Shown here: positions 10,576 to 22,314 of the stretch, piece by piece
Layout: every line of letters starts with the position of its first letter
Position numbering within the stretch: the stretch's first letter is position 1
Assembly (NCBI GenBank): GCA_036346405.1
Contig: CM070566.1
Span: 52,257,231-52,321,230 of the forward strand
DNA: 64,000 bases
Source: Phyllostachys edulis
Lineage: Eukaryota > Streptophyta > Magnoliopsida > Poales > Poaceae
Direction of reading: 5' to 3'
Position numbers and translations under genes: made by a program
Notes under the pieces: model-generated
What the model was told of the DNA's origin: nothing
Databases searched by the model: none
The model's input: only the letters and a program-made list of their open reading frames with translations

Positions 10576-13500
10576 TAGGGCTGTTCATTTTCGAACCAAA
10601 CCGAATAAACCGTACCGAAAATATCAAACCGCATCGGTCAACTCGGTTTAACCGGTATTCGCACGGATTTAATCTGGTTTTTGGTATTTGGTTTTTCGTT
10701 AAAAACAGCCGAAAACCGAAAACCGATTAAACCGAAATCAGAACAGAGCCGCTCGCGACCTCGGCGCCGCTATTTGCTCGCCGCTTTGCGCCGCCCATCC
10801 ACGGTCCACCTCGGTCCTCACGCTTCATAGCTTGGTCATTGCTCGTTCGCAGTCACCGCACCTACTTGCTTTTGTCATGCTCACAGACTCGGCAGTGGTG
10901 ACTTTGTGGATCGGACCGTGGGTCTTGGACTCGGTGCTGGCTAGGAGTGTTCGTTCGGTTTTTTCGGTTCGGTAAATACGGGTAAATCGTATTTTTAAAA
11001 ATACGGTTCGGTTTCGGTAAATCCTATTGTTTTTCAGTACGGTGTCGGTATTTACCATATTTACCAAAGTTAATGTGAATTATGAATCGACGACGCTGCA
11101 CATAGCGGCACCACTTTGCATCGCGACTATGCAAAGAAAAGAAGAACCACCAAACCGTCTTAAGTACTTAACTAGCAAAGCAAGTAAGCAAGCACAAAGA
11201 AAAGACACTACAAGCACAAGTGCACAATGTAACTTGTATTGTTGAGACTTAAGTACTTAACTAGCCAAAAGCAAAGAAAAAAGAAATTTTAAAGATACTA
11301 CTAGTATAGTAGTAGCTCTAGAGCTCGACAAATCCACACGCACCAACCACGCACACTAGTTAAAAAGTCAAACCGATATACTACCTCCTACCCTCTCCAA
11401 TCAGATTAAATGACTAGTTATCTTATGTTTCCTCCTCCTTAAAGCAAACCTAATCATTTGATTTTTTAATATCTCATGACTCACGATCTACATACACATC
11501 TACTCCATCTATCACACTAAAAACAAAGAACTCAAATTTTAAAAAAGAAACAAAGATATCACAAGCAAAGCCACAGGAGCTTTACAACCTACTGAAGCTA
11601 TCAGAAGCAACAACAAGAAGAATATTAAATAAAGTTGCACCTTTGTTACTAATCAAGCAAAGACAAAGAAGCCAAAGACTAGGATGTTCATTTTGAACCG
11701 AACCGAACAAATCGCATCGAAAATACCGAACTGCATCGGTCAACTCGGTTTAACCAGTATTGATACAGATTTAGAAATCTGGTTTTTGGTATTTCGTTTT
11801 TCGTAAAACCGCTGAAAATAAAAAACCGATTAAACCAAAATCTCGTGAATGTAGCGCGATCAAGAACATCGGCGCCACGCTTTGCGCCGCCCATCCACGG
11901 TCCACCTCGGTCCTCACACTTCACGTTACTGTCTGCTGGTTACCGCACACTTGTTACGACCGCTTGTTTTGTCATGCCTACGGCTACTGGCAGTCGGTAG
12001 CCAGGACCCGATCGTGGGTCGCTAGACTGGTGTTGGCTAGGGTGTTTATTCAATTTTTCGGTTGCTCGTAAATACGGTAATTGTTAGTTCACTAAATACG
12101 GTAATTTTAAAAATACGGTTCGATTTGGTAAATCCTATTGTTTTTGGGTACAGTATCGGTATTTACCATATTTACCGGTTGAGCGAATTTTAACGACGAC
12201 GTTGCACATAGCAAAGCAAAGACTTTGCATCAAGACTATGCAACAAAAAAGAGTAACCACCAAACCGTTTTAAGTACTTAACTAGCAAAGCAAGCAAGCA
12301 TAGCAAAAGACATTACAAGCACAAGTGCACAATGTAACTTGTATTGTTGAGACTTAAGACTTAACTACTTAACTAGCCAAGCACAAGTGATCGGCAAAGA
12401 CAAAGAGACCTTGGAAATACTACTAGTATAGTAGTAGCTCTAGAGCTCGACAATCCACACGCACGCTAGTTAAAAAGTCAAACTGATATACTACCTCCTA
12501 CCCTCTCTACTCAGATTAAATGACTAGTTATCATATGTTTCCTCCTCCTTAAAGCAACGTAATCATTTGATTTTTTAATATATCATGACTCACAGTCTCC
12601 ATAAACATCTACTCCATCTATCACACTAAAAACAAAGAACTCAAATTTAAAAAATGAAACAGAAGATCACTAGCAAAGCCACGTGGAGTTTTTACAACCG
12701 CAGGCTATCGAAGCAACAAAGAAGAAGAATATTAAATAAAGTCGCACCTTTGCTACCAATCGCCAGGTAGCATAGCAAATAAACAAAGACTAGGGCTGTT
12801 CGTTTCGAACCAAACCGAACAAACCATACTAAAATACCGAACTGCACGGTCAACTCGGTTTAACCCAGATTCGATTCGCGGTATTGAGAAATCTGGTTTT
12901 GGTATTTCATTATTTCGTAAAACCGCTAAAACCAAAAACCGATTAAACCGAAATCTCATGAACAGTAGCGGGCTCGCGACTCGAGCGCCACGCCTTTGCA
13001 ATCGCCCATCCACGGTCCACTTGGTCCTCACACTTCACGTACTTAGTCATTGGCTGCGCATAAAGATCGACTGCTGTTTTGTTGCGTTTCACGACCCATA
13101 CAAGCAGTTGGCCTTGTGGACCCGATCTGTGGTCAGCTGGACTGTGTCTTTGGCTAGGGTCTCCGCTCGTTTTTTCGGTTTGGTAAATACGGTATATACG
13201 GTATTGTTAGTTCGGTAAATACGGTATTTTTAAAAATACGGTTCGGATTCGGTAAATCCCATTGTTTTCGGTACGGTATCGATATTTACCATATTTATCA
13301 AAGTTGAGCGAATTGCGAACGACGACGTTGCACATAGCGGCAGCACTTTGCATCGCACTATGCAATAGGCAGCAGCAACCACCAAACTGTCTTAAGTACT
13401 TAACTAGCAAAGCAAGCAAGCAAGCACAGCAGGCAGCACACTACAAGCACAAGTGCACAACAGAACTTGTATTGTTGAGACTTAAGACTTAAGTACTTAA

Positions 13501-16097
13501 CTAGCCAAGCACAACAGTCAGCTAGCAGCACAGTAGCCTTGGAGATACTACTAGTATAGTAGCAGCTCTAGAGCTCGACAGTCCACTTGCACCAACCACA
13601 CACGCTAGTTAAAAAGTCAAACTGATATACTACCTCCTACCCTCTCTACTGAGATTAAATGACTAGTTATCTTATGTTTCCTCCTCCTTAAAGCAACCTA
13701 ATCATTTGATTTTTTAATATCTCATGACTCACGGTCTACATACACATCTACTCCATCTATCACACTAAGAACAAAGAAATCAAATTTTAAAAAATGAAAC
13801 AGCATATCACAAGCAAAGCCATAGGGAGCTTTACAACCTGCAAAAGCTATCAGGAAGCAACAGCAGCAAGAATATTAAATAAAGCTGCACCTTTGCTACC
13901 AATCAGCAGGCAACATAGCAGCAGCCAGCACTGGGGCTGTTCATTTTCGAACCGAACCGAACAAACCGTACCAAAAATACCGAACCGTACCGGTCAACTC
14001 AGTTTAACCGGTATTCGGTATGGGATTCAAAAATCTGGTTTTTTGGTATTTCGGTTTTTTTGGAAAAAACCGGCTAAAAACCGATTAAACCGAAATCTCG
14101 TAACAGAGCTGGCTCTCGTGACCTCGGGCGCTCGCTGCCTTGCGCTCGGCCCCTCCACGGTCCACCTCAGTCCTCACACTTCACACTGCTGGCTGCCCCG
14201 TCAGAAGCATCGCACTGGTTGCTTTTCGCGGGCTCTACGGGTTACGACGCAGGCTGGCTTTGTGGACCCGACCGTGGCTGCTGGACCTGTTGATGGCTAG
14301 GGGTGTTCGTTCGGTTTTTTCGGTTCAGTAAATGTGGTATATACGGTAAATACAGTATTGCGGCTGAATACGGTTCGGTTTCGGTAAATCCCATTGTTTT
14401 TCGGTACGGTGTCGGTATTTACCATATTTACCAAAGTTAACGCGAATTGCGAACGACGACGTTGCACATAGCGGCACCACTTTGCATCGCACTATGCAGC
14501 AGGCAGCAGCAACCACCAAACTGTCTTAAGTACTTAACTAGCAAAGCAAGCAAGCAAGCACAGCAGGCAGCACACTACAAGCACAAGTGCACAACAGAAC
14601 TTGTATTGTTGAGACTTAAGACTTAAGTACTTAACTAGCCAAGCACAGCAGTCAGCAGGCAGCACAGCAGCCTTGGAGATACTACTAGTATAGTAGTAGC
14701 TCTAGAGCTCGACAGTCCACACGCACCAACTACGCACACTAGTTAAAAAGTCAAACTGATATACTACCTCCTACCCTCTCCAATCAGATTAAATGACTAG
14801 TTATCTTATGTTTCCTCCTCCTTAAAGCAACCTAATCATTTGATTTTTTTTAATATCTCATGATTCACGATCTACATACACATCTACTCCATCTATCACA
14901 CTAAAAACAAATAACTCAAATTTTAAAAAATGAAACAGCATATCACAAGCAAAGCCACAGGGAGCTTTACAACCTGCAGAAGCTATCAGGAAGCAACAGC
15001 AGCAAGAATATTAAATAAAGTTGCACCTTTGCTACCAATCAGCAGGCAACATAGCAGCAGCCAGCACTAGGGATGTTCATTTTCGAACCGAACTGAACAA
15101 ATCGTACCGAAAATAACGAACCGTACCGGTCAACTCGGTTTAACCGGTATTCGGTACGGGATTCAGAAATCTGTTTTTTTTGGGTATTTCTGTTTTTTGG
15201 GTAAAAACCGGCTGAAAACCGAAAAAACCGAAATCTCGTAACAGAGCTGGCTCTCGCGACCTCGTGCGCTCGCTGCCTTGCGCTCGGCCCATCCACGGTC
15301 CACCTCAGTCCTCACACTTCACAAACTGCTCATCGCTCCGCCAGAAGGCCAGACTGGTTGCTTTGTTGCGCTTCACGGGCTACGGCGCAGTCGGCTTGTA
15401 ACCCGACCGTGGCTGCTGGACCTGGTGCTGGCTCGGGGTGTTCGTTCGCTTTTTTCGGTTCGGTAAATACGATATTGTTAGTTCGGTAAATACGGTATTT
15501 TTAAAAATACGGTTCAGTTTCGGTAAATCCAATTATTTTTCGGTACGGTATCGGTATTTACCATATTTACCAAAGTTGACACGAATTGCGAACAACAACG
15601 TTGCACATAGCGGCAGCACTTTGCATCGCACTATGCAGCAGGCAGCAGCAACCACCAAACTGTCTTAAGTACTTAACTAGCAAAGCAAGTTAGTAAGCAC
15701 AGCAGGCAGCACACTACAAGCACAAGTGCACAACAGAACTTGTATTGTTGAGACTTAACTAGCCAAGCACAGCAGTCAGTAGGCAGCACCGCAGTCCGCA
15801 GCCTTGGAGATACTACTAGTATAGTAGTAGCTCTAGAGCTCGACAGTCCACACGCACCAACCACACACGCTAGTTAAAAAGTCAAACTGATATACTACCT
15901 CCTACCCTCTCTACTGAGATTAAATGACTAGTTATCTTATGTTTCCTTCTCCTTAAAGCAACCTAATCAAAGCAACCTAATCATTTGATTTTATCATGAC
16001 TCACAGTCTCCATACACATCTACTCCATCTGTCACACTAAAAACAAAGAACTCAAATTTTAAAAAATGAAACAGCATATCACTAGCAAAGCCACGGG
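10576..16097 (+). repeat. Left block of 1.1-kb tandem repeat array
   Basis: Direct repeats start at the motif TAGGG(C/A)TGTTCATTTTCGAACC at 10576, 11680, 12791, 13932 and 15068, giving units of 1104, 1111, 1141 and 1136 bp and a last unit truncated at 16097. Each unit holds, in order: a CGGTTTAACCGG segment; a GC-rich core with CCATCCACGGTCCACCTC; a second TAGGGGTGTTCGTTCGG motif with many CGGTAAATACGG copies; CTTAAGTACTTAACTAGC; the palindrome ACTACTAGTATAGTAGT; and an AT-rich part ending AATATTAAATAAAG. Reading frames differ between units, so the array does not look coding. TAGGG starts resemble hAT termini, but no matching inverted end is found. Confidence 0.9.
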
Positions 16098-16603
16098 GGT
16101 GGAGCGGTAGCAGCCGCACTAGGGGCGAGCCGTGGCCGTCGGTTTCGGCCCGCCCTCCTCGAGCTAGCTCCACGAGGCGGCCAGCCTCCCCACGCCGGCG
16201 TCGGCGTAGGCGGAGAAGGCTAACGCATGGGAGGCGGAGCGGCAGCAGCGTCCGTGGGTCAGCGGCCGCGGCGCTGGAGGAGACACCCCCCTCGACTCGA
16301 GGTAGGGGAGGAGCACGGCAAAATTTAATGAAGGCTGTACTCCTAAATCCATGGAAATCATCGCGCACCGTCCTAGATAGAATTGTCCTTGAAGAAACTA
16401 CCCAAATCCAGTTTCTGAACATACAGAACATCAGCATACATGCGGTCCACAGGTACTTAGTTTGTGTTACATGGACTTTCTTCTTTCACTCATTAATAGC
16501 ACACAGGCTTAGCACCAGTTAAATCAAATTATGGCGCACAGAACTATACAATACCACACCGTAGCAAGCAGACAAGGACATCCCCGAAGGATGTCGAATT
16601 GAC
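16098..16603. other. Unassigned GC-rich then AT-rich spacer
   Basis: The array is cut off at 16097 and replaced by a GC-rich stretch (16098-16310), then ordinary sequence up to the start of homology with the region downstream of NLR copy 2. ORFs in the GC-rich part lack motifs. Nothing recognised. Confidence 0.4.
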
Positions 16604-17133
16604 TATTATTTAGACCACCAATTGCAACTCACAAGACAGGAAAGTAAACATCCATTCTGCATGATAAAAGAATAACCAAGTTCTTCTTGTTTGACAGGTG
16701 CTCATACATAACCAACCTATAGTAATTTATTTCATCAATCAGTATATAGCACACAGACTCGGCATAACTTAGCAATCAAATAATTACAATACACACAATA
16801 GTGTGCGCTCACGCATGTCACACGCGTGGAACATGATAGCATTGTACAGGTGAATACATGCAAATGCAATACTACACTGTAGGCCATAGCATGAAGCTAG
16901 GGCAGCTCACACACACACATAAACAGCCACGTACATAAATGAAACCAAACACACATACATGCAGAAAGGCAATTAAACGAATTAACACGAGCAGGAATAA
17001 TTCATATTCAGCGACGCATGAGACTGAAGGAAGATGACCAGGCTTTCCTTCGGCTGCATCTTTATTCCAGATTATATATATGAATGGAGAAATACCGAGG
17101 CAAGCTTCCAGTTGATGGAGAATAATTGAGTAC
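16604..17133 (-). other. Downstream flank (3' UTR-like) of NLR copy 1
   Basis: This stretch is near-identical to 31682-32191 downstream of NLR copy 2, beginning TATTATTTAGACCACCAATTGC. Homology starts abruptly at 16604, marking the left border of the duplicated segment. It is probably 3' untranslated and intergenic sequence, with no coding frame. Confidence 0.7.
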
Positions 17134-20100
17134 TCACGGAGGTGAGGCTGCAACCGAAGTTCCAGCTTCTTGGCGTTGAAGGTGTGGGTTGTGCTTGAAA
17201 TCAGGATGGCTGGGATGCTCTTCAATTACTTGGCTGAGTTGTTCCACCTGATCTGGGTTGCAATTGCCACTGAGCTCGAGCTTCCTCAACTTGGGGAGGT
17301 GTTTGACTCCGGAAAGAGCCTCGATGGTGGCAAAAGACCAGACAATCATCTCGAGCTTAGGAGCCGCTCCAGCATCAAAACCGATGTTGGTGATATCGCT
17401 GCCCACGACGACCAGAGACTTGAGATGCTGGAATTCTTTTTCCTTGAAGCTGAGCTCGCCTTGGGTGTATGACTTGTACCGAAGACTGAGGCAGCGCAGG
17501 ATTCTAAGCTTGCCAAGGATGCGCACAGCGTCTTCCCCCAGGTGAGTCTCGCTCAGTGTTATCTTGGTAAGTTGATCGAGCTCTGCAATCCAGAAGGGAA
17601 GCCCACTTGTGATGCCACTGATGTTTAGGCTCTCGAGAAACTTTGGAGGTGAGGGTAATGCTGCTGCCGCCTCTGCATCAGGTGTACTCTCACCAGGGTT
17701 CTGGTAACCGTGCAAAAAAATTTATCGGGGGCCGATAGAAGCGATATTGCCGGTTATCGGAAAATTTCGGCCAAATTCGGCCGAAATTTTCAAATTTTTT
17801 TTGAATTTTTCGGATTTTAAATTAAAAAAAAAGTCAAATTCGAACAAAAATCATCAACTGAGCTAGTTAGCAAGATGTTCATATAGACTATTGATTCAAA
17901 TGGGCTTGCATTACTACACTCATTCATCAACTGAGCAAAACTCAATCAAATTCGAATTTTTTTGGGTAAAATTCATTCAAACCGGCCAAATTCGGAGCCG
18001 GTTTGTATTTTAACCGGACCCTCCCGGTAGAACCGATTATATCGGCTATCGGCCGGTTATCCGGCGGTTATCAGATCCCTGACTCTCACTTCTTGCTGGT
18101 TGGTCGATCCTGATTGACAAGGAACGAAGACATCTATGCAAATTTTTGATTTGACGGAACAGATCATTTAGCTTGGCATTTTTACCGTCAAGAACTACAC
18201 CAAGTTTCCTCAGTTTCAGCAGCTGAGCAATGCTGGCTAGTTCATTATCACTGTTGGAAACTTGGACATGGGAGGACAATATCTCCATGTTCTTCATTTT
18301 CTGAATGCAGAGGGGCATGTGCACCGTTGAAAATGAATCTTCAGATCTCGTAGCTTCATTGCCTGCGGAGACCTTGCGGCCAGCAAGGAAATACTTGAGC
18401 ATTGGAAGCACAATAGCTTTTGTGGCAAGTGCTTGTATCTTGGTTTGCCGGATGTCCAGTGTCTCCAAGCACTGTAGCTTCTGAATTTGCATTGGGAGTT
18501 CTACAACATCTGTATTCCTGAGACTCAAGTACTTGAGCAGTAACATCTTACAGATGCTCTTCAGATGATGCTTCTTCAATCCTTTGCAGCCTTCTAGATC
18601 CAGCACTTTCAGTAGCTGCCATTGAGAAGACTACTTGGCCAGAGATGGAAGAAAAGCTACAATGCCGCTTCCATTCGCGTCCAAGGGAAGATCAGAGTGA
18701 GATGCGTGCAACCCTATTTTGTTATGGATGGAAAGGTGGTGAGCCAAATCAATTGGCAGGTTTGTGTCCACAAAGTTTACATCTGTAGCGATCCTGGTGA
18801 TGAACTTGCGGACTTGATGATGTACTGTGCAGCTCTTGACGTTTCCCTCAGCACTGATTTCCGCAGGACAAAGGAACCCTCGAGTGAGGAGCACATCGAA
18901 GTAGCGCTCGGCTTCATCTGCTGCGGTTGCTCCATGCTTGCTTCTATCCATTGCTATGAGGCCCTCGGCAATCCATCTTCTAGCCAAGCTTGTTCTCCTT
19001 ATGATGTGGTCTTTGGGGAAAACAGATAGATACAGCAAGCAACTCCTATACTTGCTATGCAGCTCATTGTAGCAGAACATTAGCATTTGATTAGCAACGC
19101 TTTTGCTCAGCCTTTTACACTCTGATAGTCTGTCGCTCAAGTTGCGCAGCTCACTTTCCTTCCTCTTAGGATTAACATAGAGAAGATGCAGGAGCATCTT
19201 CATTGAAAAGGCATCTGGGTAACAATGATTTTGAACGCGGGTCACTTCATACATGCCGGTGTATTCAATTGATCGAACAATAAGCGCCTCCGCTTGATCG
19301 TAGAAAAAACGATATAGACTTGGAGGGCGGAAGGTTTTGTAAGCAGACGACTTGGCAAAATAATCACTTTCTGTGGTCAGGATTATAGCGCTACCAGCAG
19401 GGTAACCATCGCCAGCAGCATGTAACAGGTTTATGGCCTCCCATACCTCCGCAGTTGAGACAAATTCAAGAAGAATCAGGAAGCGTTTACCAGCAGTCCG
19501 CAGTTGAAGGACTGCTGCCTCTACCTTCTCTACCTGCTTCTTCACCTCCTCCAGTGTTTCCGCTATTCGAAGGACGAGCCGGTCCTTGCAACCAAATGAG
19601 CTCACCACGGAGGGATGTTCGTACACCCCCCGTGCAATACTTTGTGCCACGGTCCACGATCTGCGAATGATCTCCTCCGATCCCTTTTCATAGTACTTGT
19701 ATAGAATAGGGAAGACCCTGAGCTGTGGTCTGCCACCTGCAGCAGCAGCAGCAGGTGCTTCCTCCGGCGGCAGTAGCCACTCCACCAGACGACCGATGCC
19801 TTCGTTTACGATAGTCTCATCATCGTCCAGCGGCAATTCGCCGTGTGCTGCCAGTAGAGCGCGTCTCCGAGCATCTGCTTTCTCCTCTGCGCCTGCAGCT
19901 GCATGCGCCCACGGAGAGTGGACGACGTCGATGGTCGCGCCATCGTCGTCGTCGTCATCAGCAGCAGCAGCCTGATGTGATGGCACGGTGACACCGTATC
20001 TCTGCCGCCTGTCGCCCACGTCGCGCGCCCGGACCTTGAACTCCCGGATCCGCGTCGCCACCCGGTGCCGGGTCGGGACGGTCCGCAGCAGCCGGATGAG

Positions 20101-20412
20101 CCGGCGCAGGCAGCCCAGGAGGCCCTTGGTCGCGCGGGATTCGGCAGGAGCTCCGACGTGCCGGACGTAGAGCTCGACGTAGCCCGCGCAGTCCCACGCG
20201 AGGCCCGCGACCTGCTTCATCCACGCCCGGACCTGGTGGTCCCGGTGCTGGGTCTCCGTCAGGTGCAGCAGGACGCCGTTCATGGACTCCATCTCGTCCC
20301 TGATGAACTCCACGTCGCCGCGAACGCCGCCCAGCAGCTGCGTCTCGTCGAGGAGCACCGACGCCAGGCGGCCCAGCAGCGAGTCGAGGGAGCCCTGGGC
20401 CCACCCATCCAT
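17134..20412 (-). pseudogene. NLR copy 1: CC-NB-LRR resistance gene analogue, broken
   Basis: An N-terminal frame of 593 codons (20412-18631) starts MDGWAQGSLD. Residues 1-110 fit an Rx-type coiled coil (VRAWMKQVAGLAWDCAGYVE stands where EDVID normally lies). Residues 145-190 are an Ala/Asp-rich insert with six Asp in a row. Where a P-loop is expected (about 232-262) there is LYKYYEKGSEEIIRRSW and no GxxxxGK[ST]. A kinase-2-like RFLILLEFV (310-318) lacks its LDD. GSAIILTTES (340-349) resembles RNBS-B, CLLYLSVFP (458-466) is RNBS-D, and VHHQVRKFI (530-538) sits at the MHD position. A TAG at 18631-18633 ends this frame; LRR sequence continues in the same frame to 18082, is interrupted by a MITE, and resumes at 17693-17134. 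NLRs act as cytoplasmic or nuclear immune receptors; this copy is probably dead as a full-length receptor. The N-terminal half might still be expressed. Confidence 0.85.
17694..18081. mobile_element. hAT-type MITE inserted in the LRR region of NLR copy 1
   Basis: 388 bp bounded by CAGGGTTCTGGTAACCG on the left and the inverse of CAGGGATCTGATAACCG on the right. It is flanked by an exact 8-bp duplication ACTCTCAC (17686-17693 and 18082-18089). NLR copy 2 keeps the empty site with one ACTCTCAC (about 32745-32752). Eight-bp duplications and CAGGG ends are typical of hAT elements. It has no coding frame and is full of AATTTCGGCC and CCGGTTATC motifs in both orientations, so it is likely to fold on itself. 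A second copy is at 20492-20835. Confidence 0.92.
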
Positions 20413-20491
20413 CTCTGATCTAGATCTCTCTCTAGAGTTCAGTGAGAATTAATCGCGCATGCATGGAGGATGGTTGGAAGCAAGGTAGGAC

Positions 20492-20835
20492 CAGGGTTCT
20501 GGTAACCGTGCAAAAAATTTATCGGGGGCCGATAGAAGCGATATTGTTGGTTATCGGAAAATTTCGCCAAATTCGGCCGAAATTTTCAAATTTTTTTTCA
20601 AATTCGAACAAAAATCATCAACTGAGTTAGTTAGCAAGATGTTCATATAGACTATTGATTCAAATGGGCTTGCATTACTACACTCATTCATCAACTGAGC
20701 AAAACTCAATCAAATTCAAATTTTTGGGTAAAATTCATTCAAACCGCCAAATTCGAGCCGGTTTGTATTTTAACCGACCTCTCCAGAGAACCGATTATAT
20801 CGGCTATCGGCCGTTATCCGCGGTTATCGATCCTC
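20492..20835. mobile_element. Second copy of the hAT MITE, upstream of NLR copy 1
   Basis: 344 bp, collinear with the MITE at 17694-18081 (same CAGGGTTCTGGTAACCGTGC start). It is flanked by the 8-bp duplication GGTAGGAC (20484-20491 and 20836-20843). NLR copy 2 has the empty site (about 52892-52899). The right terminus reads GATCCTC rather than GATCCCTG, one of the CTG-centred oddities of this window. It sits about 80 bp upstream of the NLR start codon, so it would alter promoter or 5' UTR. Confidence 0.92.
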
Positions 20836-20920
20836 GGTAGGACAAGCCACCATGGCCATGGTTGTCCGCTACTCCTCCAGATTATAAACTTGACGCCCAG
20901 GCTGTTGTCCGTCATTGAAC

Positions 20921-22264
20921 GGGGTGGAAAAAAGCCCGAAACTCACGAGCTAGCTCGGCTCGTTAAGGGCTCGGCTCGAACTCGGTCCCTTAACGAGCCG
21001 AGCCGAGCCGGCCAAAAAGCTCGTTTAGTTAACGAGCCGAGCCGAGCTGGCTCGCGAGTAACTCGTTAGCTCGTTTGACTCGTTGCTGTCGCAGGCCCAA
21101 CCCAATGCCCCGCAAGGCCGCAGTGCGCAGCGAAGCCTCAAGTCTCAGCCCTCCCTAACCTTTATTCCTTCTCCTTCCCTCATTCTTCACCTACTCCCCG
21201 CCGCCTCCTCCGGTTCCAAGCAAAGACTGGCAAGACCGCACCCCACCTCCGCCACCTCCGCTTGACGCAAGACCCCACCTCCGCCGCGCCGCCTCTTCCG
21301 CCACCCCCTTTTTCGCCATTGGCAAGACGGCACGACCACCGACCCCACCTCCATGACCCCAAGGCGTCGCCTCCTCTTCCGCCACCCCCTTCTTCCGCCT
21401 CCCACTTCGATCATGGGCCGCCTCCTCTTCCGCCACCCTTCTTCTTCCGCGCCGCCTCCTCTTCCTTCTCCCCTGCCGGTGCCCCTCCTCCTCTTCCTTC
21501 TCCGCACGCGGCACCCCTCCTCCTCCTTCTCCCCTGCCGGTGCCCCTCCTCCTCTTCCTTCTCCCCACGCGGCGCCCCTCCTCCTTCTCCCACGCGGCAC
21601 CGCCCCTCCGCCCCGAGCTCCTCCCGAGCCAGACGCCGCCGCCCCTCCTCCCTCTTCCCTCTTCCTACTTCAAGTCACTGCAGCCACTCCGGGGTGAGTT
21701 GATGTCAAAAGATGCGGTTTTGGGTAAATGTGTTGCTTGTTCCTTCAATTTTGCGGTTGATGTTTCGATTGTGCCAATTTGGTTTGAGCATTTCTGTTCT
21801 GATCGCAAGATTGTGTGTGCGCTTGGGTTCAAGTATCGGTTTGGCCCGATTGGGCATAAATTGAGATGACGAAGGTGTTCAGATCATCGATGCAAGCACG
21901 AAGTTGTTTCATGGACGGGCGGCGGTTGCCTTGGCGCCCTCTTGATTCTGACATTTAGCATGCTATATAGATGTTTGTTCATGATTGTTGATGATTGTAA
22001 ACTTGTGATCAATGCTATAGATGTTTATTGATGATTGTGAGCTTGTGAATTGTGATCTGCATGGGTGAGCTTGTGAATTGTGGACTACATGGATGTTTTT
22101 TTGATAACGAGCTTAACGAGCCTAACGAGCCGAGTTCGAGTTTCTTAACGAGCCGAGCCGAGCCTCACTTTTTGCTCGTTAGCTTAACGAGCCGAGCCGA
22201 GCCAAGCTTGTTTTCTTAACGAGCCTTAATGAGCCGAGCCGAGCCGGCTCGTTATCCACCCCTA
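20921..22264. mobile_element. Non-autonomous hAT-type element, 1.3 kb, upstream of NLR copy 1
   Basis: The left end is GGGGTGG (20921) and the right end CCACCCCTA (22264), i.e. TAGGGGTGG termini. The right flank GCTGGAAC (22265-22272) matches the single copy at the empty site in NLR copy 2 (GGCTGCTGGAAC near 52975-52984); the left copy is partly garbled (CATTGAAC). Subterminal zones carry many AACGAGCCGAGCCGAGC motifs, direct at both ends. The middle holds a GC-rich, pyrimidine-biased stretch (21180-21690) and a unique AT-richer stretch (21700-22080). No transposase motif is recognised. The inner part may be captured host sequence. Confidence 0.8.
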
Positions 22265-22314
22265 GCTGGAACGTCAAGTATTTGCATGGCGTGCACGGTT
22301 TGCTCAGGCTAGCG

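Noticed and set aside
10576..11680. Array unit as an intact hAT MITE
   Set aside because: TAGGG-TGTTC motifs recur only in direct orientation; no inverted end or 8-bp duplication was found around a unit.
21187..21702. Overlapping ORFs on both strands rich in Pro, Arg or Gly
   Set aside because: They come from a GC-rich, low-complexity tract inside a hAT element; opposite-strand shadows without domains.
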